Of a stretch of DNA of 64,000 bases, positions 13,164-25,144 are shown in pieces. The DNA is from Syncephalis fuscata (Eukaryota; Zoopagomycota; Zoopagomycetes; Zoopagales; Piptocephalidaceae). The stretch lies in the NCBI GenBank assembly GCA_025786725.1, contig JAHLTZ010000015.1, positions 310,001-374,000 of the forward strand, given 5' to 3'. The position numbers were made by a program, and so were the translations under genes. Position 1 is the first letter of the stretch, and each line of letters begins with the position of its first letter. The notes below the pieces were generated by a model. That model did not search any database, was not told the origin of the DNA, and saw only the letters and a list, made by a program, of their open reading frames with translations.

Positions 13164-16100
13164 AATATAACTATATGTTTGCAATCCTTATAGTATTGCT
13201 ACACGCCATCTATCAATGTAGATTGTAGTTGTATATAACATACTAGTATCCATTACAGCTATAACACTTACCAAAGCTAAAGAATTAAATTATCGGCTTG
13301 CTAATGCTATAATGCCGATGAGTTTAACCGAAAGGCTATTGCACAATCCGATGGCTTGGCCAATAAGTATGCTAGACACAGATGATAAGTCACAAGTAGG
13401 CCGAGAGTAAAAGACCTAGTCACATGTAACAAAAGACAAATCAGCAGGAGTATATTATTACGCAACATAGATATAAATAGCCAAGAAAGTGACAAGTAAT
13501 GCAAATAAAAACAAAAAACAACTACAGACATAGAATATGTAAATGCGTATTTCGATCGTAAAAGTCAATTATCAGTGCTAACCAATGCTGTGGCGCCAAT
13601 GCGACCGTCAGCGTGCTTAAAAGCCAGTTGCGACTGTTTATACATAAAACCGTACTGCATTCCATTTAGATCCCAGATCCCTGCAGCCATACCTTACAGA
13701 CGCGCTTTAGTAACCAAGTGTACCACAGTCCTGCAAGAACAACGTCGATTTAAAGGTGAACGAAATGACAACGAGAACTATTAAGATATTGTGAAGTAAA
13801 ACGCAGATACGTATGAATAAGCGATTACGACAAGCTCACCAACGATAATAACAACAACAACGAACAAATGCACGAATGAATAGAGCGCACGGCAAAGAAA
13901 CGGCTAACTACACCGATGAGACTTTAATGTAGACGGCGACAGTAGTAATCCGTAATAGTCGAATCACGAAGAAGGAAAAGTGGCGTTAAAAGGTCAAGGC
14001 ACCGCCACACGGAACGACGACTACACACGCACACAAATACACACATTATACACACACACACTCACTCACAAGCAAACATACGCACAAGCACGCACACACT
14101 GTTTTGCCTAAGGGGTATATATAGGTGTATACATACCAGCATAAATGTAGGATAGATTCAACTAGAACATAAGAACCAATACTATACAACATGAATAAAG
14201 GAGAGAAAGCATTGAAGGGAGGATAACTGTTGCTATTGCTGTTACTATCGCTGTCTATTAAGAATATCCATAAGCATGGAAACTTGGTAGGAGAGAAAAG
14301 ATTTAAACAGCATAAGCTTTGTAGCAATGCAGTAAATTTATACACACATATATATATATATATTCGCACAATCTATCCATTAATGATGCGCAATCATTCA
14401 TACTATAGCTATACTCGCTTAATTCGCCAGCTACTTACTCGACAATAATCCAATAGTTTAACGAAATAGTATATTTTAAAAGTAAATGAAAAAGACTTGT
14501 GTAGAAATGGCCAGTTCATTACGAGTGCTATTAACACGTGATAGAAGGATGTAAAGGGGTGGATTGAATAGGCCAATCAATTTATTCACTTTCACATGTC
14601 ACGACACGCCAATACCTATCAATTGTTGTCATCGCTTCCGAACTTGTTAGATTGATCAGCGTTGCTGTTAGCATATGATCATAGTCATGAGCCTGGCTAG
14701 TCCTAGTTGTACGGTACTCACGTGGACAGCCAGCAGTTAATAAATAGATTATTGGTAATGGCGATACAGATACAATAGATAAGGATACACAGTAAAAGAA
14801 TAAATCGTTGGTACGACCATCATTAGCTTAAATAAATATTAGAGTATTAGTTGTGTTGATACTGTTATATAATTAGAATAAAATAGTAATGATAGTAATG
14901 GTATTTATAATATAATATTTATAGTATAGTAATATTAATATCAATAGTAGTAATACTAAATTGATAATAATAATTATACTATAATTTACTGATAATAATA
15001 ATGTACGACATCAATCACGGAAAACTGATACACATTTAAAACAAAACAAAAGTAAATACTAAATTGAGTGATTGGCTTATTGAAATTAACTAATACTGTG
15101 GTACTTGTAGATCAGATCATCATTACATGGCTTAGTTCTTGTCGCCTACTCATCCATCTGCCCTTGCAATATATCTTTTACTAGTTAAATCTACTCTTTT
15201 TTTGTTATTAATTATAGTTATTAATGCTACACGCTATACGTTCTAATATATATAAAAATGATTGATGATATACTACACTATAGCTTGTATGCATGTACTA
15301 ATAGCAACTAATTCATAGCAAGTCATTTCAAAGGCTTTGAATAAAACAAGCAATACATGAGGCTGAATGTTGATTCGTTCCAATCAACTATGACTGCGTG
15401 AAAATAATGCCCGCCCTTTCTCCCTCTCTCTCTCTTACTCTCTCTGCTACACATGCGGTTTTCTATGACAGACATCTGTTATGCTGATATCGCTATGATA
15501 ATCACTATACTCTTCATTTATAGTCAATAGATACTTTTATACCCATCATTAAGCATCTATTCGGAATTTTAATTATGCGGAGATATAAAGTTTGCAATGG
15601 TCACTACTTGCCTACTGTAGCTAACTTTATTGCTGTGCTGCTGAATTAAATCAATCTTTTTATCACACCTTGAACAGAATTCCCTTTTTAACCACCAAAC
15701 ACGCATATATCGTCATCTTTCCTACCAGAGTTACACGCCGGTGAATGTCAAAGGCATCTGTGTACTTGCACTGCCCCTTGTTGATTCATTTACTGTCTGT
15801 CCCTGCTCTCTCTCTCTCTCCACGGTGTTCCTCTCCCTTCCCCCTCTTCTTTCCCTCCCCTTTGCTTTTGGTGGCTGGCACCAATCGACGAAGCCGTTGA
15901 CCAACAAATCGACCAACCAGCAATTGAGCACGTTGGTATAGGCCGTGGCGGTAGTAGCTGTGTTTCTATACTTCTCCATTCACGCGGTTCTTTGCTATCG
16001 CGTCACTCTTTATCTCTTCTTATTCACTTCCTTATTGCTAGCCCACCTTCGCTCTTCTCTCTTTCTCTTACTCCATATACGACAGACGTTTCGTCTTCCT

Positions 16101-16347
16101 TTTTGCCACACACGTCTTTCTATTTCTTTGTTCTTATGCGTGTTAACGCACCGCCAACTCTTAACTAACTAGCCAACTAACCAGCCGTTATAACATACGC
16201 CATTTATTTAGGTAAGTTGGGCTTTTGAATATGCATTACAGGTGATGAGGAGTATGTAGTATTGCCATAAAGTAGAAGACGCGACTATCATTTGTAACAA
16301 TGTTGTGGATAGTGCTTGGCTGGTTATCGCCGCCATATTCTATATCG

Positions 16348-16510
16348 TAACCGGTCAAATGGTATCAAATCTATTGTTTCAATTGATTGTATTCGGTGTA
16401 TGCACTTTTGTAGCAATAATTATACTACCGGATATAATAAATTGAAACATTGTTGGTCAATACAACTTGACCGGTTATCACCGCCACTATTGAATATACA
16501 TAACCGGTCA
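16348..16510. promoter_or_regulatory. Cluster of three TAACCGGTCA sites
   Basis: The 10-mer TAACCGGTCA occurs at 16348-16357 and 16501-16510 on the plus strand and at 16468-16477 on the minus strand. The core AACCGGT resembles the site bound by CP2/Grainyhead factors, which exist in fungi. A related pair GTTATCGCCGCCA / GTTATCACCGCCA lies at about 16323 and 16474. The cluster is about 1.2 kb upstream of the PIN4-like start. Binding is not shown. Confidence 0.4.
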
Positions 16511-17703
16511 TAGCCATCGGTAATTAAGATGTATTGGATGGTGGTTGGTTGGTTGTGTATGTGCGTGTATGTACGTGTGTATGCTCGTTATTCCCTCTCT
16601 CTCTCTATCTCTCTATCTCGTTGTATACAATTGATATTCCTCATTTGTCCCACCGTTATTGCTTCATTCACACACCCACGCCGCATTTACAGAAATGTAG
16701 CATTGTAGGATTCATACGGCATTTCTATTTCCACACTTAGGTTCCCACCCCTGCTCACACACCCACACTATTAAAAATCAGCCGATAGCCAAGAATACAG
16801 GCACATACATATCCTCTTTCATTTGCTCCTTCTTTCTAAACAACACCACCAATAGCTATAACTACTATTATTACCGCCTCTTCCTCTTTCGCTCGTAACC
16901 AACCACAGTATTACTATTACTTTCTAGTATTATTATTACTACCATCCTGTGCTTGCTTTCCTTTGGCTGCCACGTACCTCTTTGTCATCTTCGTTTTATA
17001 CGTTTATTGTCATCATCTTGTGTTTGTGCCTATTGCACCATATACGCCTAGTCTACGTCCAGTTTATTCTTTTAAGCTCATCGCTTATCTGAAATACGCC
17101 AACCAGCACTTGTTGCATTTATCGCCGTTATAGCGTCTGGACGCCTTGGCATTTTAGCGCTGTATTTGACGCTTACTGTCATTGTGTACGTGTATAGAGT
17201 ATAAGATTGGAGTGGAGTGTATGCATACAGAATATAGTATCAAAGTGTATGCGAATAGAGTATAGAATTGGTGTATGTGCGCATATATTGATGGTTTACA
17301 GCTAATAATACGGCATATATTGTAAAAGAAGTGTAGTAACTAACGTTATCTTTATTGTTTTATTTCTATTATAGTGAGGTTGGACCAATAGTGTGATAGC
17401 AGTAGACTAGTAATACTTGTCGTGTGTAGCAGTAATAGCATCATTACTACTGCTGCCACTACTAATACTGCTATTATAGTATTACAGACGCTTGTTGATT
17501 GCGACGCTTCTCTTTCTATCTATTTTCTTTCTCTACTCATCGTCGTCACTGCTTGACACGCTTTGAGTGTACGACGCACGTACGCACGAACGCAACGCTA
17601 TTTCGTGATTGAAAGAACGGCTGTTCTATCCATCTTCCTTCTATTCACTCTTATTTTTGATTTATAGCTTATACGCTTATTGTTTACGGACCCACGAGTC
17701 AAC

Positions 17704-19251
17704 ATGAGCGGCCCTCATACGCCAGTGAGCGCCTCTACGCCTGTCTCGGACGATATCAAGGCACGTCTCGAAAACTTGACGCTTGAAGAGTTTCCGAGCA
17801 CGCCTACGTCTCTTACCAGCAATGGTCACGTACAATCCCATGCGCTGCACTCTTTCCAGTCGCCGACGCACCATGCCTTTTCGTCTAACAGTTCAGCATC
17901 CACGCCTACGCATGCTACATCGTCTGCACAAAACGGATCGGCATCGTCCAGCTTTTACGCTACTGCTGCGACGTTGGTGACGACCACCTCGTCCAGCGCC
18001 GAACTCGAGGAAAACGTTATTACATCCTCATCATCGGTTATGATGACCACAAGCGGTGCGCCGTTGGATTTAAACGACTTTGACGATAACTCGCCAGTGA
18101 CGTCTAGCCGTTTGAGCAGCAGCAATAAGCCGTCGATTTCCGATTTGCCATCGCTCAACTCGTCGAGTTCGTTATCTGACATTATTCCAACGGCCATCGT
18201 GATTAAGAATATTCCATTTGCTATGAAACGCGATCAGCTGATCGCATTGTTGGACGAACTGTGTGTACCACAACCTTATGCACTCAATTATCATTTTGAA
18301 AATGGCGCGTTCCGTGGATTGGCGTTTGCTAATTTCCGCAACAGCCAAGAGGCCGATCTTGTTGTTACCCGGCTCGATAGCCACGAGTACATGGGCCGCA
18401 AGATTAAGGTCGAATACAAGAAGGTCCTCCCACCAGAGGAAGCCGCCCGCAAAGAAGCTGAACGTCGTGCATCAATTGCCGCACTTAATGACCGTGTCAT
18501 GGAATTCGATCTAAACGACCCGGCCACCCGCCAACTTTACGATAAAATGGTCGCATTCCGTGACGATAAACTGCGAAATGAACTTATTTTCGCCAAGTCA
18601 ATCACCGGTCCTGAACGCAAGCTAGTGCGTGCTATTGGCCAGAAGCTCGGCTTCTTCTACCGTACCGAAGATAACGGCGAGGAACGTTTCTTTAAGGTGA
18701 CCCGCCGACCATCAGTCAGCGTTAATAAGGTCAATCTAAAGGAAATGGAGCTGGACCGTATGCCACGTAAATACTCACTCACCCACCAGCAATCACGCCC
18801 AGATATTTCACAGATACTCGGCGGCGCATCTTTGCCCGGCAGCGTGGCTGGTCCGGCTGCCGAACGTCTTATGACTCGTACAACACGCTCACTCTCACTG
18901 AGCGCCCGTGATCAGCCGCCATTTGCCCGGTCGGCCGTTTTCCGCAAGAACTCGTTTGTGTCGCAAGCACCGCCACCTGGCTTTAACGCACTTCGCCAGC
19001 CCAAGGGACCAGATGCGGGCTCAAACTTCCAAAACACGGTGGGCCGCAAGCCTAGTTTGAATCCAGGTGCCTTGCCATTCGATGCTGCACAAGTTGAAGC
19101 TGCACTTGCTCGTAAGCGTGAAGCGCATCCATTAGACATTGTGGATCCAGTTACTCGCTCCGCAGTCCATCCAAGTGCCGCTCCCAATCTTGCGGGCGAT
19201 ACGACAACTGGTGCCGGTCTAGGCTCTCCCGTGCACACAACGAGCGGTTAA
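17704..19251 (+). CDS. RRM-R3H RNA-binding protein of the PIN4/Cip1/Cip2 family
   Basis: An intronless 515-residue protein. Start ATG 17704 was chosen; the frame is open to 17680 but has no earlier ATG. Residues 1-155 are Ser/Thr-rich and disordered. The RRM (about 160-240) has RNP2 IVIKNIPFAM and RNP1 RGLAFANF, then GRKIKVEYKKVLPPEEAARKE, which is almost diagnostic of budding-yeast Pin4 and fission-yeast Cip1/Cip2. An R3H domain (about 275-335) follows. The C-terminal third carries four basophilic kinase-type motifs (RRPSVS, RKYSLT, RKNSFV, RKPSLN) and an APPPGF motif. Family members regulate mRNA stability and stress or cell-cycle responses. GC content is higher than in its flanks. The long upstream region suggests complex control. 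Confidence 0.88.
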   Translation: MSGPHTPVSASTPVSDDIKARLENLTLEEFPSTPTSLTSNGHVQSHALHSFQSPTHHAFSSNSSASTPTHATSSAQNGSASSSFYATAATLVTTTSSSAELEENVITSSSSVMMTTSGAPLDLNDFDDNSPVTSSRLSSSNKPSISDLPSLNSSSSLSDIIPTAIVIKNIPFAMKRDQLIALLDELCVPQPYALNYHFENGAFRGLAFANFRNSQEADLVVTRLDSHEYMGRKIKVEYKKVLPPEEAARKEAERRASIAALNDRVMEFDLNDPATRQLYDKMVAFRDDKLRNELIFAKSITGPERKLVRAIGQKLGFFYRTEDNGEERFFKVTRRPSVSVNKVNLKEMELDRMPRKYSLTHQQSRPDISQILGGASLPGSVAGPAAERLMTRTTRSLSLSARDQPPFARSAVFRKNSFVSQAPPPGFNALRQPKGPDAGSNFQNTVGRKPSLNPGALPFDAAQVEAALARKREAHPLDIVDPVTRSAVHPSAAPNLAGDTTTGAGLGSPVHTTSG

Positions 19252-20084
19252 ACTACCATTGTATAGCGCGTTTAAAGTATATAACAATGAAGCATTACAG
19301 AATTGAACTTTACAGACAAATAGACGCATGTTAACCATGCATTTCTAGTCTATACACGTGTGATATGACTTTGTTTTATTTTCAATGTGTCTTTAATATA
19401 TTACTTTCATTTATTATGCTTTAGTTTACATAATCAGTTAGTTTTTAAATACTAAACAAATGTTTTATCCAATATATACAAATACTTTTTATTATTTATA
19501 CAATTTATATTATATGTATTAAATAGTAAAATAGTGTTTATTTTTAACATTTAATGTACTATCATCAATGTTGATCTTTATAATAATAATAAACTAGTGG
19601 CAAGTTTGTTATGTTATTTATTTATTAACATTAGTGTAAATATGAATATAAACAAATATAAAATAGAATGACCTGATCATCGTCATTACTATTTAACACG
19701 ATCTGTTGTCATTCATTGGCTTATTTGCTTGCCAGGTCTATCCTATTTCTACTTGATTATTAAGGCATCAATTAGTATTTATTGGTTCTCAGAGCTATTG
19801 TATTTTGGCTCTTACATTTTTATTACTCATTTCACTTCCTTTTTCTTAACACTTTAAATACAATTAAACATTATCCATCACTATTTTATGTATAATATTG
19901 CATTCAACATTGACTAATTCATGTGTAATTATCAGTACAATAATGTAATTAATTAGTTATCTTTATTATTGCTTTGATATATATATTGTCATTATGATAT
20001 TAATTGTTCAAAATGCCATTTATTTAGTCAGATTGACTATAGAAGTGACTGTTTAATAACAATATTATAAAATTTATTAATATT

Positions 20085-20460
20085 GATCTTACATCACAAA
20101 TATGCCCAAAATGCAATAGTAAAATATTAGAAAATAGAAAAGGCTATTCAAACGCAAGAAACCACGCTATACGTATTAACAACAATAACAACTGCGAACG
20201 ATATGGAATTGCGATTATATGGCTTCTATAACATTCAACCAATCTTTCTACACATGGCCAACAACAATAATAATCGACTTAAATTTCAAAAAATCAAATA
20301 GTATGTTGCATTATGTATTTAAATTAATTTATTAACTGCATTTTAATAGGAAGTAATACAATTATGTTTTGTTGTGCATAACAGTGCGACTTCAATTGGA
20401 ATAAATTTTGCGTTGGGAATTCATAATGTGGAGGTCATACTGTTATATATAACATAGGTA
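20085..20460 (-). repeat. Dispersed repeat family R1, inverted copy
   Basis: Read on the minus strand, this segment carries the order seen in the 38-kb and 42-kb copies: TTCCAATTGAAGT, CATACTATTTGATTT, GTTGGCCATGTGTAGAAAG, TTGCGTTTGAATAGCC and TTTGGGCATATTTGTGATG. It is more diverged than those copies. Together with 20465-20650 it forms an inverted repeat. Confidence 0.7.
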
Positions 20461-20464
20461 TATC

Positions 20465-20650
20465 ACTTCCTATTAAAATACTATTAATAAATTGATTTAA
20501 ATAAACGATGTAACATACTATTTGATTTGTTTGAATATTTAAGGCTGCTTATTATTGTTGTTGGCCATGTGTAGAAAATTGATTGAATATTGATAGAAGC
20601 CATATAATCGATTCCATGTCATTCCGCAGTTGTTATTGTTGCGCTAATAT
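20465..20650 (+). repeat. R1 family, plus-strand arm of an inverted repeat
   Basis: It contains CTTCCTATTAAAATAC, ACATACTATTTGATTTG, TTGGCCATGTGTAGAAAA and CATGTCATTCCGCAGTT, the mirror of 20170-20360. The two arms are separated by about 100 bases and could fold back. Confidence 0.7.
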
Positions 20651-21104
20651 ATACATGCTATGTATTATTCCATTTTTAGCTTTTAACTTTTAGTACTTGT
20701 TAATTAAGTTGAATATATTCATAGAACAATGTCAACAGTAAAACAATGAGTGTAATAAGAATGACAAACAACAAACAATAAAGACAAATATATTCATAGA
20801 ACAATGTCATCAGCAAAATAAGAAGGATGGATATCAATGCATAAGCAAATGTCATTATCCTAGAACATGATATTATAATTGACAGCTAAACTTTTAAGCA
20901 TTAGATTCAGATATGGGCAACAGTGTTTATTGAATGTTAAATAAAATACTTGTAAACATATCTATTTTAAACTACGTCTTGTATATATATATAATTAATA
21001 ATGATCCATTGAACGAGAAAGAAAACGAGTTGGCAAAAAAGACTAGTATAAATGGGTATACCCAACATATCACCTGAGTAAAATAAATGTTTAAAATAGT
21101 AGCT

Positions 21105-21275
21105 ACCAATACAATGCTCTGTTACATTCAATCAATTTTATTTTATGAAAATAATAATGATATATGTTAATATTTACTGTGAATGATCATTTAAACACAA
21201 ATCAATTAATTGAATTATTATGGTCAATTGCGTAAAAAGATTTACTGATCTGGGGGTTAAAGTAAATCTTCTCTA
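21105..21275 (-). repeat. R1-associated terminal segment next to CBR1
   Basis: On the minus strand this matches 47170-47345: a hairpin-forming end (ATTTACT ... GGGGGTTAAAGTAAAT), then TTTTTACGCAATTGACC and a segment containing TGTAACAGAGCATTGTATT. It ends about 100 bases before the CBR1 start codon. Confidence 0.65.
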
Positions 21276-21374
21276 TTCTCTTTTGTTAGCTAAACTTTCT
21301 TCTCTGCTTCTTACTTGTATCTGTTTGTTATTGCACTTGGACTAGTCTTAGTATAGTATTGTCAACTATACACT

Positions 21375-22645
<1,271 letters not shown>

Positions 22646-22860
22646 ATGTCTACATGGCGATAATTAAAACAAATAAACAGCCAGTTTATACTGAACGTGA
22701 TTAATAATAGTAAATGTAACAAATTGTATTATTGTTATTGTTATTATTGTTATTAAATGCTACGTTGGTCTATCCCACATCCAAGAAGTAACACCAACAC
22801 ATTTTAAAAGATGGAGCAATGAACCGCAATTTAAACAAATAAAAATAGAGTGAATGATAA
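22646..22860. other. Short convergent spacer
   Basis: AT-rich spacer between the CBR1 and FMC1-like 3' ends, with AATAAA-like signals on both strands. Confidence 0.4.
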
Positions 22861-23328
22861 CTATGCAGTAGAAGCAATACTCGCTTCTTGTTCCGGCAAC
22901 GATAAACCAACACGCTTTGCTGAAGCTGTGATACGATCACTTTGTGACATTTCTGGTGGATAATAAGCCAGCATTAATTCCTGTTATAGTATAGTCAATT
23001 AGTTAATTAGTCAATTAGCTCTGCCAATCAATATGTCATTACCTGATATCGACGACGACTATGCAGAAAAGCAAGTACGTTCTCAGCATCAACCCGAACA
23101 CTATTTAGCCTTGTGGTATCCTGTTCCATACTATATTGTCGGAATCGATCTCGTATTTCATTACGCCATAGGTTATTGTGATTAACTGTAGTAAACTATA
23201 GACGTCATATTAATCATTATGGCTATGTCATGCTACACACTTACCTGTTGGTCTACCTCGCGTAATAGACGGCGATATATGCCACGGGTGGACAATGCCC
23301 GAAAGTTTACCACAGCCGTAGACGACAT
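22861..23328 (-). CDS. LYR-motif protein, FMC1-like mitochondrial assembly factor
   Basis: A 118-residue protein from three exons (23328-23245, 23195-23043, 22980-22861). The N-terminal ALSTRGIYRRLLREVDQQ contains an LYR-type motif (I-Y-R-R). A basic helix (NEIRDRFRQYSMEQ) follows, then NVLAFLHSRRRYQELMLAYYP and a C-terminal RITASAKRVGLSLPE. The C-terminal R-V-G-L-x-L-P end matches the FMC1 group, whose members help assemble the F1 part of ATP synthase at elevated temperature. The FMC1 assignment rests on that end and on length; another LYRM protein is possible. The acceptor for exon 2 (TATAG at 23196-23200) was chosen because the CAG 9 nt further would lose frame. Head-to-head with CTK3, with 218 bases between starts. 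Confidence 0.65.
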
Positions 23329-23546
23329 ACTTGCAAATGTTTAAGATTCAATAGATAGTGTTGTTGAAGAGAAGGAATAAAGAATAGACAAAAAGAAAAG
23401 AGCGTGAAAATCGTATAGCCACTTCCGCTTTCTTTCTTCTCGCTCAACTGTATCACTTATGCTTTGTCGCCACTTGTAGATATAGTATACAATAGTCAGC
23501 TTTGTCGTATAATATCCGTAGCAGATACAGGCTTGTTTAACTGATT

Positions 23547-24841
23547 ATGGACCCGTTTGAAGCGCGTCTTACTTTTCTCGACTTGTTGGGTCGACTTACC
23601 GCGTCGCAACAAACGATTCAACGAGCAGCACAATTTGCTTTAAATGAAGAAGAATTATGCGAGGATTTATATAGCTGTGTTCTTGAAGAGCTTGACCAGG
23701 TAACGGCAATAAACTATTGCTTATTTAACATATATATTGGATATGTTGAGTAATAATCTACGATATACGTATAATGATATAGGCATCCATTAATGCCCGT
23801 GTCAATCTATTATATACACTCGATGCACTGGCCCAACCTGCCCTTCGAGGTGGATTTCCCGGCTATCGCGATCAATTGCGTCTAGATCTAGTACGAGTAA
23901 TGCGTGCTGTTGTGCCTGAAGGACAGTTAGGCGCTGTTAATTTATCACAAACTCGCAAGGTATACTAATAATAATAACGCCCATTAATAATAACGTATTT
24001 TACTAATAATAATTATGATTAGGTGTTAGAAACGTGGAGAAAGAAACAATTATTTAAAAATGAAGATATAGAGGCGGCCGAACAGGTTCTTGGTGATCGA
24101 CTTGAACTTCATGGGTAATTTAATAGAATTATTGTGGTATAAATTATACTTATATAGTCATTTTTATTATAGTGGAAATACAAGTGGCAGTGAAAATACA
24201 AGATCCATTGAGCCAGATACAACATCAAAAGCAAATCTATCAACCAATGACACTACACAGCCACAAAAATGGATGTTAAGTAAAGACGAAATTTCACGTC
24301 GAATGGAAGAAGATCGTGAACGAGTAAGTTAATATTTATAGCTGTAATGTGAATAACCAATGCTATGTAGCATAAACGGACAAGAGAAGAAGCATGGCTA
24401 CGAAATACAACAGATGGAACAGTAACACGTAGTGATCCAGCCATTCTACCAATTGAACTTGATACGGAATTTGCTCTATTATGGCAATCAAGTACCGATG
24501 ATGTAACCACTAGTAATGGACATAGTAGTGTAGGCGATGATAGGCTGCCTGTGCTATCGGAACAGGATATTCTAGATGACAATAAGCAGTATTTACCGGA
24601 TTATGACTGGCGATGGACACAACAGGAAAGTTGGCGTAATTGGTGGTCCGACGAGGAGGATAACTTTCTAAATGACGATAGTACAAGTAGTAGTGCTATG
24701 TCTATAGCAGATACTCAGCATCCATATACAACATTATATTCAAATAACTCTAATACATTAGGGGTGCATGATAAAAGCAATCAGTATCATTTATTTGCAG
24801 AAAATGAATCGATTAAAGATTCATATACTACTACATCTTAG
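23547..24841 (+). CDS. CTK3: CTD kinase subunit gamma (CTK3/Lsg1 type)
   Basis: The third subunit of the CTDK-I complex, which phosphorylates Ser2 of the RNA polymerase II C-terminal domain. Five exons (23547-23699, 23783-23959, 24023-24114, 24173-24323, 24371-24841) give 347 residues. The CID-like N-terminal domain is clear: MDPFEARLTFLDLLGRLTAS, then QRAAQFALNEEELCEDLYSC, ARVNLLYTLDALAQ, GGFPGYRDQLRLDLVRVM and AVNLSQTRKVLETWRKKQLF. The middle part (KWMLSKDEISRRMEEDRERHK) is a conserved helix in fungal Ctk3. The C-terminal half is acidic and Ser/Thr-rich without known motifs, and is longer than in yeast. Confidence 0.88.
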
Positions 24842-25144
24842 AAAAATAAACACATTAACAACGATTGTAGTAATAAACAGCGATAACAGCAAGTCACGTG
24901 TCTCTTGTTCGAGTCGCCTTTCATCGTGCAGATGCTTCACTCTCACTCGCTCATTCTATCAAAGCTCCTCCTTCTCTTTCTATAAATCATTAGTTATAAA
25001 ATCTTCGATAGTTGAGGTGTGCACGTATCTGTTTAATAGTGTGTGTTGAAACACTGGATTCAATTAACTGGCAGGAACAAGTACTTGAAAGTAGTTTAGT
25101 TCGCATTCGCTTGCCATCTGAACGTGTTAAGAGCATCGCGTACG
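24842..25144. other. Spacer between CTK3 and TLG2
   Basis: About 300 bases holding the CTK3 3' UTR and TLG2 promoter, including CT-rich sequence at 24940-24980. An open frame at 24768-25049 is an alternative frame of the CTK3 end and has no recognisable content. Confidence 0.4.

Larger units (their letters stand above)
12136..17703. other. 5.5-kb region without a supported gene, upstream of the PIN4-like gene
   Basis: The largest gap in the housekeeping block. 12.1-12.3 kb should contain the J-protein promoter. From about 13.1 kb there are TAA, AT and CA simple tracts (13130-13163, 14041-14060, 14346-14362) and CT-rich runs (15417-15440, 15808-15850, 16046-16070, 16596-16620). Open frames at 12306-12449 and 13575-13784 are short and unrecognised. 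A TTTATAG at 17661-17667 could be the acceptor of an intron in the 5' UTR of the PIN4-like gene. Long upstream DNA of this kind would fit a strongly regulated gene, but that is inference. Confidence 0.35.
19252..21374. other. AT-rich intergenic region carrying a repeat element
   Basis: After the PIN4-like 3' UTR, this 2.1-kb stretch is very AT-rich and holds fragments of the dispersed repeat described separately (20085-20460, 20465-20650, 21105-21275). No gene was seen. The final 100 bases should include the CBR1 promoter. Confidence 0.45.

Noticed and set aside
14578-14830. Open stretch of about 80 codons on the minus strand without ATG, containing GTATCCTTA
   Set aside because: It looked like a possible exon with a U12-type donor, but neighbouring DNA on both sides is AT-rich and non-coding, and no partner exon could be found.
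24907-24915. GTTCGAGTC, a possible tRNA B box
   Set aside because: No A box or cloverleaf could be drawn around it. No tRNA, rRNA or snRNA gene was recognised anywhere in the window.
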